Of a stretch of DNA of 56,675 bases, positions 46,507 to 55,074 are shown in pieces. Location: the NCBI GenBank assembly GCA_002334915.1, contig DDCQ01000007.1, forward strand, positions 5,651 to 62,325. Reading direction: 5' to 3'. The notes beneath the pieces are model-generated. The model was not told the origin of the DNA and did not search any database. It saw only the letters and a list, made by a program, of their open reading frames with translations. The DNA comes from Porticoccaceae bacterium UBA2002. Lineage in GTDB: Bacteria; Pseudomonadota; Gammaproteobacteria; Pseudomonadales; Porticoccaceae. Position 1 is the stretch's first letter. Each line of letters begins with the position of its first letter. Both the position numbers and the translations under genes were made by a program.

Positions 46507-47145
46507 ATGAAAACTTTTTTGAAATTAGGGATTTGCCTTTTGATAACGCAATCCGCTTATATTTATTCCTGTGAGATAGAAACGAATGCCGCTCAGCAGT
46601 TAGAGCAGTTTTTCCAGCCTATCGACCAGGCCATCCAAGACAAAATATTTGAAGAAAATAAAGCATCCCTAAGCGAGCAGGCTTATTTAGGGCATCGCTA
46701 CCGAATTGCAAAAGCCAACCTCGATCTGATCGCGAATGATAATAAAGCCTTTGTGATTAACCCCTTCGATGATGTTTGTTTAGTCGTTAAAACCAGAGAA
46801 ATCCGCAACTTTAGTAATGGGACAACCCAGATGTGGGTTATGGATAAGGTTAACCTCAGATTGGATACTAATGTTGCAGGGATGACGCCAGAGATTAAAG
46901 AATGGCTAAATACAGTTAAATTGACTGTTCAATCTTCAAGTTATTACGATAATTCGCCGGCTCCTCAAGAAGTGACGGGAGTAGGCATTAGTCGGAATCC
47001 ATTTGATGGAGTTACTCGTTTAACGCGCTCAGTTTGGGGGCAGTGGGAAGATTTTAATAAGATCTTTCATATTTCGCCGGTGACAGATAGAGGCGAGTAT
47101 TATTTGATTGTTCAGCAGAGCTCACACCAGCGGGAGAAAGATTAA
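46507..47145 (+). CDS. Exported protein, function unknown
   Basis: I do not recognise this 212-residue protein. It has an N-terminal signal sequence (MKTFLKLGICLLITQSAYIY) followed by SCEIETNAAQQ; IYSC resembles a lipobox with an unusual Tyr at -2, so it may be a lipoprotein or a secreted protein cut nearby. After that it is hydrophilic, with no catalytic motif that I can name. Codon use is more AT-rich than in the housekeeping genes on both sides, and it neighbours a toxin-antitoxin pair, which suggests an acquired gene. The start lacks a clear ribosome site. Confidence 0.65.
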   Translation: MKTFLKLGICLLITQSAYIYSCEIETNAAQQLEQFFQPIDQAIQDKIFEENKASLSEQAYLGHRYRIAKANLDLIANDNKAFVINPFDDVCLVVKTREIRNFSNGTTQMWVMDKVNLRLDTNVAGMTPEIKEWLNTVKLTVQSSSYYDNSPAPQEVTGVGISRNPFDGVTRLTRSVWGQWEDFNKIFHISPVTDRGEYYLIVQQSSHQREKD

Positions 47146-47283
47146 AGAACGCAGAAATCCTGCGGCATGAATAATCATCTAGAAACAATGTCACCAATTA
47201 AAGATATCTAGCCCTTTACTTGTGAAGAACCCAACAGTCCCATTTCCTCTAGTTGCCTAGCCATCCACGCGTTAAACTACTCC

Positions 47284-47312
47284 CTGACAATAAATACAAT
47301 AACTATTAACAA
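47284..47312 (+). promoter_or_regulatory. Candidate promoter of the SDR gene
   Basis: CTGACA (47284-47289) and TAACAA (47307-47312) are spaced by 17 bases, 22 bases before the start codon. The -10 box is weak. The 190-base gap before it holds no gene that I can see. Confidence 0.35.
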
Positions 47313-47334
47313 CTGACTAGTAAGGAATCAAAGA

Positions 47335-48102
47335 GTGACTACAGAATTTGATATGAGCGGCAAAGTCGCCATGGTAACCGGCGCATCCAGTGGTTTTGGG
47401 GTGCATTTTGCGAAGATTATGGCGGCTCGTGGTGCCAAGGTAGTGGTAGCAGCCCGTCGTGTTGAGCGGCTTGAGGCGCTGGTGGCGGAGATTAAGGCCG
47501 ATGGCGGTGAGGCTATGGCTGTGGCTATGGATGTCACTGATTCTGCGTCTATTATCAAGGCCTTTGATGAGGCGGAGGCGGCGTTTGGTACTGTGACTAT
47601 GCTGGCTAACAATGCCGGTGTGGCGGATGTGCGCAGTGCCCTGAAGATTGGTGAGGACGACTGGGACAAGATGATCGACACCAACCTTAAAGGGGTTTGG
47701 ATTGCGGGTCAGCAGGCGGCTAAGCGCATGATTGAGGCTGGTGTAAGCGGCAGCATTGTGAATACGGCGTCTATTTTGGGTCTGCGTGTGGCCTTTGGTC
47801 AGTCGAGCTACAGTGCGTCTAAGGCGGCGGTAATTCAGCTTACCAAGTCTATGGCGCTGGAGTGGGCTGGCAAAGGTGTGCGTGTGAATGCCCTGTGTCC
47901 GGGTTACTTTTTAACTGAGATGACGGCGTCTGCGTTTGAATCACCGGAGGCTCAAGCCTATCTAAACTCCTCTCCTGCGGGTCGCCCTGGTGGCATGGAT
48001 GAGATGACGGCGCCATTTTTGCTGTTGGCCAGTGATGCAGGGTCTTATCTGCACGGTGTTGCATTGCCGGTGGATGGCGGGCAATCTATAGGCCGTATGT
48101 AA
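47335..48102 (+). CDS. SDR-family NAD(P)-dependent oxidoreductase
   Basis: The 255-residue classical short-chain dehydrogenase has the cofactor loop TGASSGFG, the LANNAGV motif, the Ser in NTASILG and the catalytic Tyr-x3-Lys in SYSASKAAV. The substrate is not clear; similar proteins include 3-oxoacyl reductases and various ketone reductases. The GTG start is supported by AAGGA nine bases upstream. It is 30 bases before pdxH on the same strand. Confidence 0.9.
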   Translation: MTTEFDMSGKVAMVTGASSGFGVHFAKIMAARGAKVVVAARRVERLEALVAEIKADGGEAMAVAMDVTDSASIIKAFDEAEAAFGTVTMLANNAGVADVRSALKIGEDDWDKMIDTNLKGVWIAGQQAAKRMIEAGVSGSIVNTASILGLRVAFGQSSYSASKAAVIQLTKSMALEWAGKGVRVNALCPGYFLTEMTASAFESPEAQAYLNSSPAGRPGGMDEMTAPFLLLASDAGSYLHGVALPVDGGQSIGRM

Positions 48103-48132
48103 GATTATTAATTCCACACCCATGGAAATCAT

Positions 48133-48768
48133 ATGAGTCTTGAAGAGAATCGCAGGGAGTACGATTACGGGAAGCTTTCTCGGGAGTCGTTGCTGGATAA
48201 TCCGTTTGATCAGTTTAGCCTGTGGATGAATCAAGCCATTGAGGCCAGAGTGCAGGATCCAACCGCCATGTCTGTTGCCACGGTTAGCTCTGAGGGCAAG
48301 CCCTGGCAGCGCATGGTGTTGTTAAAGGGCTTTGATAAAAAGGGCTTTGTGTTTTACACCAACCTGGGTAGCCGCAAGGCCAAAGAGATTGAGGCCAATG
48401 CTCAGGTGAGTCTGCATTTTCCCTGGCTGCAACTGGATCGGCAGGTGATTATTGGCGGTCGTGCGGAGCGCCTATCGGCGGTGGAGGTAGTGAAGTATTT
48501 TCTCAGTCGCCCCAAAGAAAGTCAGTTGGCGGCCTGGGCGTCTAAGCAAAGTAGTCGCATTAATTCCCGCCAGGCACTGGAAACTCAGTTTGCCCAAATT
48601 AAAGAGAAATTCTCCAAGGGCGATGTGCCGCTGCCAGATTTTTGGGGTGGCTATCGGGTGGTGCCTGAGGAGATTGAGTTTTGGCAGGGGGGTGAGAGCC
48701 GTCTGCATGATCGCTTTAGTTATGGTCTTGATGGGGATGACTGGGAGATTAGTCGGCTGTCGCCCTGA
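48133..48768 (+). CDS. pdxH: Pyridoxamine 5'-phosphate oxidase
   Basis: PdxH oxidises pyridoxine or pyridoxamine 5'-phosphate to pyridoxal phosphate with FMN. The 211-residue protein has [76 protein letters not shown] and the C-terminal dimerisation segment [20 protein letters not shown] then RLHDRF and RLSP. Length is normal. Confidence 0.97.
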   Translation: MSLEENRREYDYGKLSRESLLDNPFDQFSLWMNQAIEARVQDPTAMSVATVSSEGKPWQRMVLLKGFDKKGFVFYTNLGSRKAKEIEANAQVSLHFPWLQLDRQVIIGGRAERLSAVEVVKYFLSRPKESQLAAWASKQSSRINSRQALETQFAQIKEKFSKGDVPLPDFWGGYRVVPEEIEFWQGGESRLHDRFSYGLDGDDWEISRLSP

Positions 48769-48785
48769 TCCCTTGTTATTTATCC

Positions 48786-49283
48786 CTAGTACTTAATTGC
48801 TGTCACAACAAAACACCGGTCCCCAGCCGGTGTTTTTACATTGGCATCATCGTCGACGGATTTGCCAATCAGTGCCTGGGCCATGGGTGAGTCGATGCTG
48901 ATCCAGTTTTGGGCTGGGTCTATTTCATCGGAGCCTACCAGCCTGAAGGTTTGCTGTTCGCCGGTTTCTTCATCTTCCACGGTGACCCAGGCGGCAAAGA
49001 ATACTTTGGAGGGGTCTCGGGGTTTGTCTTCGACTATGGTCGCGTCTTCTAAACGTTTGGTCAGGTAACGCACACGGCTATCAATTTCTCGCAGGCGGCG
49101 TTTGCCGTAGATATAGTCGCCGTTTTCTGAGCGATCGCCATTTTTGGCGGCTTCATGCACAACCTGAGTGACCTGGGGGCGTTCGATTTTCCACAGTTCG
49201 CGCAATTCCGCGCGCATTTTTGCGGCACCCTCGGCGGTAATATAGGGTGAGCTTTTGGGTCTTGGTGGACGGTAGCGACCCAT
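48786..49283 (-). CDS. greB: Transcript cleavage factor GreB
   Basis: GreB rescues backtracked RNA polymerase by stimulating transcript cleavage. The 165-residue protein has an N-terminal coiled coil with the acidic tip in NGDRSENGDYIYGKRRLREI and a C-terminal FKBP-like domain (SIDSPMAQALIGKSVDDD, VKTPAGDRCFVVTAIKY). The start MGRYRPPRPKSSPYIT is typical of GreB rather than GreA. Its ATG is 2 bases after the stop of the S9 peptidase gene. The last codons contain a strong hairpin. Confidence 0.94.
   Translation of the reverse strand: MGRYRPPRPKSSPYITAEGAAKMRAELRELWKIERPQVTQVVHEAAKNGDRSENGDYIYGKRRLREIDSRVRYLTKRLEDATIVEDKPRDPSKVFFAAWVTVEDEETGEQQTFRLVGSDEIDPAQNWISIDSPMAQALIGKSVDDDANVKTPAGDRCFVVTAIKY
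48810..48837 (+). terminator. Intrinsic terminator of pdxH, inside the greB coding end
   Basis: AAAACACCGG (48810-48819) and CCGGTGTTTT (48827-48836) form a perfect 10-bp stem with a 7-base loop and five Ts on the plus strand (48833-48837). It lies 41 bases after the pdxH stop, but is within the last codons of the convergent greB gene. Read on the minus strand it can form as well, with a four-T tail, before the greB stop codon. Confidence 0.75.
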
Positions 49284-49285
49284 GG

Positions 49286-51193
49286 TTAAGCCTGGGCCTT
49301 TTGATTAAATGCATCTAGATCAAACACGTCGCGATAAAAAGCCAGTTCAGATTCCATGGCGCGGATAATATTATTAGCTTTTCTAAAGCCATGGCCTTCG
49401 TCAGGGAAAGTCACATATTCCACTTTAATGCCTTTGTCTTCTAGCAGCTTCACCATCACCTCGGCTTGGTTGGGGGGTACTACTTTATCTTCCAGACCCT
49501 GCAAAAAGATTACTGGGCAGTTGAGGCCCTCGGCATGGTGTATGGGTGACCGTTCTAAATAGATATCTCTGCGCCCTGGGTAGGGGCCGATTAGACTATC
49601 CAGATAGCGTGATTCAAATTTATGGGTGTCGGTGGCCAGGGTTTCCAGATCACCAATGCCATAGAGGCTGGCGCCGGCTTTGAATGTGTCGGTAAAGGTC
49701 AGGGCCGATAGCACGGTGTAGCCACCGGCGCTGCCGCCGCGAATCAGGCAGCGTTCGGGGTCAATTTTTTGTTGGTTGGCGAGGTAGCTAATGGCGTATT
49801 GGGTATCTTCTACATCCTTAATGCCCCAGGCATTGGTCAGGGCCTTGCGATATTTTCGACCAAAGCCGGTGCTGCCGCGGTAGTTAATGTCGACAATGGC
49901 AAAGCCGCGGTTGGTCCAGTACTGTATTTTCAGATTGAGCCCGCTATCGGTGGCCCCTGTGGGTCCGCCATGGCAGAGGGCGATGACTGGTGGTAGTTCA
50001 TTGTCGGCACCCTGATACTGCGCATTAGTGGGCGGGTAAAAAAAGGCATGTACCTGTTCGCCATTGCCGCTGGGGAAAAATAATGGCTCTGGTTGGGCGA
50101 TATCGGCACTGTCTAAATCCAAGGTTGATGGTGCGTAAACCGATGTCAGTTTGCTATTCGCGCCATACCGTTCAATGCCGACAATTTGATTGGCCAATGG
50201 GGCGGCTCCAGCCACCATATACAGCCGGCCCTGATGGCAGCAGGCAGCGGCAAGGCTGCTGTACTGGCTCTCTGTGTTGCTGAGCTGGCCTGTGGCAATA
50301 TCGATAAACCCGCTGTGCCAAAGCCCTTGGTCGGTCCACAGGCAACCAATGGTATTGGCGTCAATAAAGTCATAGGTGCTCATGCCAAATTGCCATAAGG
50401 GCGTAGCAAATTCTGCGTCTTTGCTTAGCACAGGTTCGCCATTGGCTGTGTAGATATTCCACCAGTTATTTTTATCAGACACATAGTGGAGCTGGTTATC
50501 CGGCGACCAGCTTGGCTGGAAAATAGCTTGGTTATTGTCTCCACCAGCGATCAGAGCAAGGTCGCTTAACCCATCTACGGTTAACTGGGCGCACCACAGC
50601 TGGGTACTATCCCAGGGCATATTGGGATGCTGCCATTCTATCCAGCACAGTTGTTGGTTGTCTGGGCTAATGCGTGGGTAGGCATAGAAGTCTGCGCCGC
50701 TCTTTAATGTGCTAACAGCCCCTGTGGCTATATTAATGGCAGCGATAAAGTTTTCTGGCTCGCGATCATCATGGTGTTGCTCACCAACGGCGATCAATTG
50801 CTGATGGGCTGTATCAATCACCAGATCCGCAAAGCGTAACCCTGGGCTAGTAATGGCTTTGGGTTTATTGCCAGCGTTTAGGTCCAGTTGGTAGATACAT
50901 TGATCGGCGGCATTCACAAAATACAGATGGGTCTGGTTTGCGGCATAGGCCATGCCGCCATATTCATGGACCTTGCTATGGTGGCTGAAGGGTGGGGGCA
51001 GCAGATCACGGATTGTCCCTGCGCTATCGCGGCACATAATTACACTGCGGCCAGCATCCCAGGGTCGGCCTTCAACCCAGAACAGCTTGTCGCCCTGGGA
51101 TTGAATGAAATTAAGGCTGGGGGCGGCTTTGGTAATAAGCTCTGCGTTAATGGGTGAGGGCCAGGTGCCAAAGGCTTGAGAGGTTTTGGCCAT
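49286..51193 (-). CDS. S9-family serine peptidase (prolyl oligopeptidase fold)
   Basis: The protein, 635 residues from the ATG at 51193, has an N-terminal beta-propeller (repeats such as QLCWIEWQHPNMPWDST, QPSWSPDNQLHYVSDKN) and a C-terminal alpha/beta hydrolase domain. The catalytic triad is Ser in RGGSAGGYTVLSA, Asp in GLEDKVVPPNQ and His in DEGHGFRKANN. It belongs to the S9 acylaminoacyl/dipeptidyl peptidase group; no signal peptide, so it is cytoplasmic. The start at 51193 is one base after the yciH stop; an in-frame ATG at 51226 would overlap yciH more. Confidence 0.9.
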   Translation of the reverse strand: MAKTSQAFGTWPSPINAELITKAAPSLNFIQSQGDKLFWVEGRPWDAGRSVIMCRDSAGTIRDLLPPPFSHHSKVHEYGGMAYAANQTHLYFVNAADQCIYQLDLNAGNKPKAITSPGLRFADLVIDTAHQQLIAVGEQHHDDREPENFIAAINIATGAVSTLKSGADFYAYPRISPDNQQLCWIEWQHPNMPWDSTQLWCAQLTVDGLSDLALIAGGDNNQAIFQPSWSPDNQLHYVSDKNNWWNIYTANGEPVLSKDAEFATPLWQFGMSTYDFIDANTIGCLWTDQGLWHSGFIDIATGQLSNTESQYSSLAAACCHQGRLYMVAGAAPLANQIVGIERYGANSKLTSVYAPSTLDLDSADIAQPEPLFFPSGNGEQVHAFFYPPTNAQYQGADNELPPVIALCHGGPTGATDSGLNLKIQYWTNRGFAIVDINYRGSTGFGRKYRKALTNAWGIKDVEDTQYAISYLANQQKIDPERCLIRGGSAGGYTVLSALTFTDTFKAGASLYGIGDLETLATDTHKFESRYLDSLIGPYPGRRDIYLERSPIHHAEGLNCPVIFLQGLEDKVVPPNQAEVMVKLLEDKGIKVEYVTFPDEGHGFRKANNIIRAMESELAFYRDVFDLDAFNQKAQA

Positions 51194-51194
51194 A

Positions 51195-51524
51195 TTATCC
51201 ACCGGCCAGTTTGACGGTATGGCCAAGCTTTTCTAACTCGGTTTTTAGCTTGTCGCGATGATCACCCTGGATTTCAATAATGCCGTCTTTAACGGTGCCC
51301 CCAGTTGAGCATTTTTGCTTAAGCTTTTTGGCCATGGTTTTTAAGTCGGCTTCAGTAAGGTCAAAACCGGTGATTGTGGTCACTCCTTTACCTTTGCGAC
51401 CACTGGTTTCACGGCGAATGCGCAAAATGCCATCGCCGTCATAGTCGCGGGTTGGGGCTTCGCTTTTTTTAATGCGGCCGGTTTCGGTGGAGTAGACCAG
51501 CCTGGAATCTTTTTTACTCATCAT
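51195..51524 (-). CDS. yciH: SUI1/eIF1-like translation factor YciH
   Basis: A 109-residue protein with the SUI1 domain (VTTITGFDLTEADLKTMAKK, STGGTVKDGIIEIQGDH, KLGHTVKLAGG). Bacterial YciH is related to eukaryotic initiation factor 1; its role in start-site choice is suggested but not firmly settled. The start may be the first or second Met. It is 9 bases after the quinone oxidoreductase gene and one base before the S9 peptidase start, an operon of four genes ending in greB. Confidence 0.93.
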   Translation of the reverse strand: MMSKKDSRLVYSTETGRIKKSEAPTRDYDGDGILRIRRETSGRKGKGVTTITGFDLTEADLKTMAKKLKQKCSTGGTVKDGIIEIQGDHRDKLKTELEKLGHTVKLAGG

Positions 51525-51533
51525 ATCTCTGGG

Positions 51534-52526
51534 TTAATTCTGTAAAATAATTTTGCCAATATGCTGATTGGTTTCCATCAGGGCGTGGCCCTTGCTGGCC
51601 GCTGCTAATGGGAAGCTGCTGTGAATAATGGGTTTAAATTGTCCGCTGGCGATCAGTGGCCATACCTGGTCTTTCACCCCAGCGGCAATGCGGGCTTTGT
51701 TTTCCAATGGCTGGGCGCGCAATGTAGAACCGGTCAGCACCAGTTGTTTTAACATTAATGGCATAAGATCTACTTCAGCTTTGGAGCCGCGCAAAAAAGC
51801 GATATTCACGATTCTGGCTTTAGGGGCGCAGGCGGCAAAGTTCTTTTGCACATAGTCACCACCGACCATATCCAGCACCACATTAACCCCTGTGCCGGTC
51901 AGTTCCTGACAGGCTGAAACAAAGTCCTGTTGATGATAATTAATGGCTTTAGCCGCGCCCAACTGCTCGCAGACAGCGCACTTTTCATCACTGCCCGCTG
52001 TGGCAATAACATTCACACCCATGGCACTGGCCATCTGAATAGCAGTGGTACCAATACCGCTGGAACCACCGTGCACCAGTAACCATTCGCCCGCTTTTAA
52101 CTCGGCGCGCTCAAATAGGTTATGCCACACAGTAAAGCAGGTTTCGGGCAGTGCGGCGGCATGCTCCATAGGCAGGCTATCAGGCACCGGTAAGCACAGA
52201 GATTCCTCAGCAACAGCATATTCCGCATAACCACCACCGGCCAATAATGCACAGACATTATCACCTACAGACAGGCTAGTGACGGCAGTACCAATAGCCA
52301 CCACAGTGCCACTGACTTCCAGCCCGGGAATATCGGTAACGCCTGGGGGTGGCGGGTAAAAGCCCATACGCTGAAATACATCAGGGCGATTAATGCCTGC
52401 GGCTGCGACCTTTATCAGCACCTCAGTCTCTGTGGGCTGAGGTACTGGTCTATCTGTGGCTTGTAATACCTCAGGGGCACCGGGTTCGGTTATTTCAATG
52501 CTGGTTTGGTTTGTCGGCAGGCTCAT
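51534..52526 (-). CDS. NAD(P)H quinone oxidoreductase, PIG3 family
   Basis: The 330-residue MDR-family protein resembles PIG3/QOR enzymes: AAAGINRPDVFQRMGFYPP, GVTDIPGLEVSGTVVAIG, ALPETCFTVWHNLFERA, the Rossmann segment WLLVHGGSSGIGTTAIQMA and VVLDMVGGDYVQKNFAACA. It lacks the zinc-binding cysteines of alcohol dehydrogenases, as expected for this group. It is first in the run qor-yciH-S9-greB. Confidence 0.92.
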   Translation of the reverse strand: MSLPTNQTSIEITEPGAPEVLQATDRPVPQPTETEVLIKVAAAGINRPDVFQRMGFYPPPPGVTDIPGLEVSGTVVAIGTAVTSLSVGDNVCALLAGGGYAEYAVAEESLCLPVPDSLPMEHAAALPETCFTVWHNLFERAELKAGEWLLVHGGSSGIGTTAIQMASAMGVNVIATAGSDEKCAVCEQLGAAKAINYHQQDFVSACQELTGTGVNVVLDMVGGDYVQKNFAACAPKARIVNIAFLRGSKAEVDLMPLMLKQLVLTGSTLRAQPLENKARIAAGVKDQVWPLIASGQFKPIIHSSFPLAAASKGHALMETNQHIGKIILQN

Positions 52527-52575
52527 TATTATTTCACTCTAGGCAAGGCTGTGTTTGGCGGTTCAATAGTAGAAA

Positions 52576-53484
52576 TTATCGTCTAAGTTTGGCCCAAAGT
52601 CGCCCATCAATTATCGCCAGTCCCAAGCCAATGCAGGCCATGCCGATAAAATGCTTGGCTTGGAGCTGCTCATCGAGAATTAACCAGCTGAGGAAGCTTG
52701 CTGTGACTGGCGCCAGAAAGGTAACCAGCACTACATTGGTGGCGCCGGATGAGGAGAGGATACGGAAGAATAATATATAGGCGAACGCGGTTGAGAATAT
52801 GGCCAGAGCTAAAATCGCCAGCCATACCTGAAGGCTTGGGTTGGCTAGCTCAAGGGGTTTATCTATAAACCATACCAGGGGCAATAAAAGAATGGTTGAT
52901 GCGGTGACCTGGCCCACGGCGGTATCAAAAGGGCTGATGCCCATGGCTTTAAACCGCCGGCCAAATACGGTGGCGGAGCTGTACGAGATGGCGGCGCCGA
53001 TAACTGCCAGTTGGGCCATGGTGTTGGTTCCCAGTTCTAGCAGTGCCGATGGGCCAATCAGCACTATAACTCCTAATAATCCGGCGGCTATGCCCAGTAC
53101 CTTTTTTGGGGTGATATGTTCATCAGACAGAAAGGCGCCAGCTATTAATATGGTAAAGATGGGTGTTGTGGCATTAATTATTGATGCCAGACCTGCACCA
53201 ATATGGGTCTGGCCCCAGGCTATCAGAGAGAAGGGCAGCGCATTGCCAAGCAAGCCCATCATCATAAATGTGCGCCATACCTTGACAGATTTGGGGATAG
53301 GGTAGCCAGAGACCAGCAATACCAGCCACAGGGTTAGGGCCGCTAACCCAACCCGCATTGTCACCAGAGTAAAAGGTGGCAGTTCTGAGATGGCAACACT
53401 GACAAAGAAAAATGACCCGCCCCACAGAAACGAGAGCAGCAGCAACATGCCCCAGTCTTTGGTACCCATACGTTGGTTTATCAT
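52576..53484 (-). CDS. EamA/DMT-family transporter
   Basis: The 302-residue membrane protein has ten hydrophobic helices in two EamA repeats (LLLSFLWGGSFFFVSVAISE in the first, TAFAYILFFRILSSSGATNV in the second) ending in a basic tail. Such proteins export amino acids or other small metabolites; the substrate is unknown. It is 49 bases from the quinone oxidoreductase on the same strand. Confidence 0.9.
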   Translation of the reverse strand: MINQRMGTKDWGMLLLLSFLWGGSFFFVSVAISELPPFTLVTMRVGLAALTLWLVLLVSGYPIPKSVKVWRTFMMMGLLGNALPFSLIAWGQTHIGAGLASIINATTPIFTILIAGAFLSDEHITPKKVLGIAAGLLGVIVLIGPSALLELGTNTMAQLAVIGAAISYSSATVFGRRFKAMGISPFDTAVGQVTASTILLLPLVWFIDKPLELANPSLQVWLAILALAIFSTAFAYILFFRILSSSGATNVVLVTFLAPVTASFLSWLILDEQLQAKHFIGMACIGLGLAIIDGRLWAKLRR

Positions 53485-53522
53485 TGGGTCATTCCTATTA
53501 TTCTATTTATTTAGTGAGAGCT

Positions 53523-54152
53523 TTAGCCTGTTCTGCTGACTAAAACCTTGATACCCAAGAGCAGCATAGCGCCGCCGGCAACTCGATCAATCCAATGGCC
53601 CAGAGCCTGAAATCTATCTGTGACCATGGGCCTGGAAAGCAGCAGGGTTAAAAAAGAGAACCAGGCAAACTGAAGCACCATCATCCAGATACCATAAACC
53701 AGCAGATGCTGGGCTGGGGTGCTCTGGGACAGCACTATGGTAAATAGCGATATAAAGTAGATAGGTGCTTTAGGGTTAAGCGCATTGCATAAAAAGCCCA
53801 GGCCAATGGTTTTAAGCCCCGGTTGATCGGCCGCTGCATCGGTTGTAATAGCTTCAGCATTGCGAACTCTGGCTCTGAGGCCGCTAACCCCAAGATAGAT
53901 GAGGTAGCTGCCGCCCAGTAGTTTAATCGCCCAGAGAGCTGAGGCGGAGTTGGCTATCACCGCGGCCAGACCAAAAGCGGAGTAGAGAATATGCACAGAT
54001 AGCCCCAGAGAAATCCCCAGGCTGCACAGCAAACCAGCGCGTTTGCCATTGGACAATGTCTGCTGTGAGACCAGCACAAAATCCGGGCCCGGCGAGGCGG
54101 CAGCCAGCAGGTGGACTGTGGTAATTATGATTAAGCCCTGGGCAAGATCCAT
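53523..54152 (-). CDS. LysE/RhtB-family amino-acid exporter
   Basis: The 209-residue protein has about six hydrophobic helices and the family signature AASPGPDFVLVSQQTLSNGK followed by RAGLLCSLGISLG, then GLGFLCNALNPKAPIYFISL. It resembles RhtB/RhtC homoserine and threonine exporters; substrate unknown. It is 38 bases upstream of the EamA gene, likely the same transcript. Confidence 0.93.
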   Translation of the reverse strand: MDLAQGLIIITTVHLLAAASPGPDFVLVSQQTLSNGKRAGLLCSLGISLGLSVHILYSAFGLAAVIANSASALWAIKLLGGSYLIYLGVSGLRARVRNAEAITTDAAADQPGLKTIGLGFLCNALNPKAPIYFISLFTIVLSQSTPAQHLLVYGIWMMVLQFAWFSFLTLLLSRPMVTDRFQALGHWIDRVAGGAMLLLGIKVLVSRTG

Positions 54153-54244
54153 AGTATTCTCTAATTAGGCACTGAGATGCATCATAGTCAATTGTATGAT
54201 TACTGCCTACAATAACCTGACTAGGCCACTGAAGGATATGGGTG

Positions 54245-55066
54245 ATGGTTGAGCTATCTCTGCGAGAAAAAATCTATCGGGTAATCTTTGGCACTGATAC
54301 GGCAGCGGGCCAGTATTTTGATATTGCCCTCATCTATATGATCTTGCTCAGTGTGCTGGCGATTATTCTCGACAGTATTGAAGCGGTGAACAGCCAGTAT
54401 GGGCTGTGGCTATTTCGTCTGGAGTGGTTTTTTACGCTGCTGTTTTCAGTGGAATATGTGGCCCGAATCTACTCGTCGCCAAAACCACTGCGCTATATTT
54501 TTAGTTTTTATGGGCTGGTGGATCTGGTGTCTATTTTGCCTACCTATCTGGCGTTGATCTTCCCTGGCGCCAATTACTGGCTGGTGATTCGGCTGCTGCG
54601 TGTGCTGCGTGTCTTCCGGGTGCTTAAGCTAGTGCGCTATCTGTCAGAAGCTAATATTTTGCTGCGTTCTATGTATGGGTCGCGGCGCAAGGTGCTGGTA
54701 TTTTTCACTGTGGTGCTGGTGCTTAGTGTGATCTTTGGCAGCCTGATGTTTTTTGTTGAGGGGCCGGAGCATGGCTTTACCAGTATTCCTCGCAGTATCT
54801 ATTGGACCATTGTGACCATCACCACCGTTGGCTATGGGGATATTACCCCGCAGACGGCTATGGGGCAGGTGATAGCGACTCTGGCCATGCTGACGGGTTA
54901 TTCTATTATTGCCATTCCAACCGGTATATTTACCGCTGAGATTGCCCGCGAGATGCACAATGAAACCAACAATCGCCGCTGTAATGTCTGTGAGCGTACT
55001 GGCCATCATCCGGAGGCGGAGTATTGTTACCACTGTGGGGTGACCCTGCCGGATAGTGCTATTTAG
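54245..55066 (+). CDS. Voltage-gated-type potassium channel with zinc-ribbon tail
   Basis: The 273-residue protein has six membrane segments. S4 carries the regular arginines RLLRVLRVFRVLKLVRYL; the pore loop has the K+ selectivity filter in TITTVGYGDITPQT. After S6 a short cytoplasmic tail holds CNVC and CYHC, separated by 11 residues, a probable zinc ribbon. It is of the KvAP/KvLm type. ATG at 54245 has GAAGGA eight bases upstream; a GTG just before it is in frame. Divergent from the LysE gene, 92 bases apart. Confidence 0.9.
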   Translation: MVELSLREKIYRVIFGTDTAAGQYFDIALIYMILLSVLAIILDSIEAVNSQYGLWLFRLEWFFTLLFSVEYVARIYSSPKPLRYIFSFYGLVDLVSILPTYLALIFPGANYWLVIRLLRVLRVFRVLKLVRYLSEANILLRSMYGSRRKVLVFFTVVLVLSVIFGSLMFFVEGPEHGFTSIPRSIYWTIVTITTVGYGDITPQTAMGQVIATLAMLTGYSIIAIPTGIFTAEIAREMHNETNNRRCNVCERTGHHPEAEYCYHCGVTLPDSAI

Positions 55067-55074
55067 TTGCAAGG

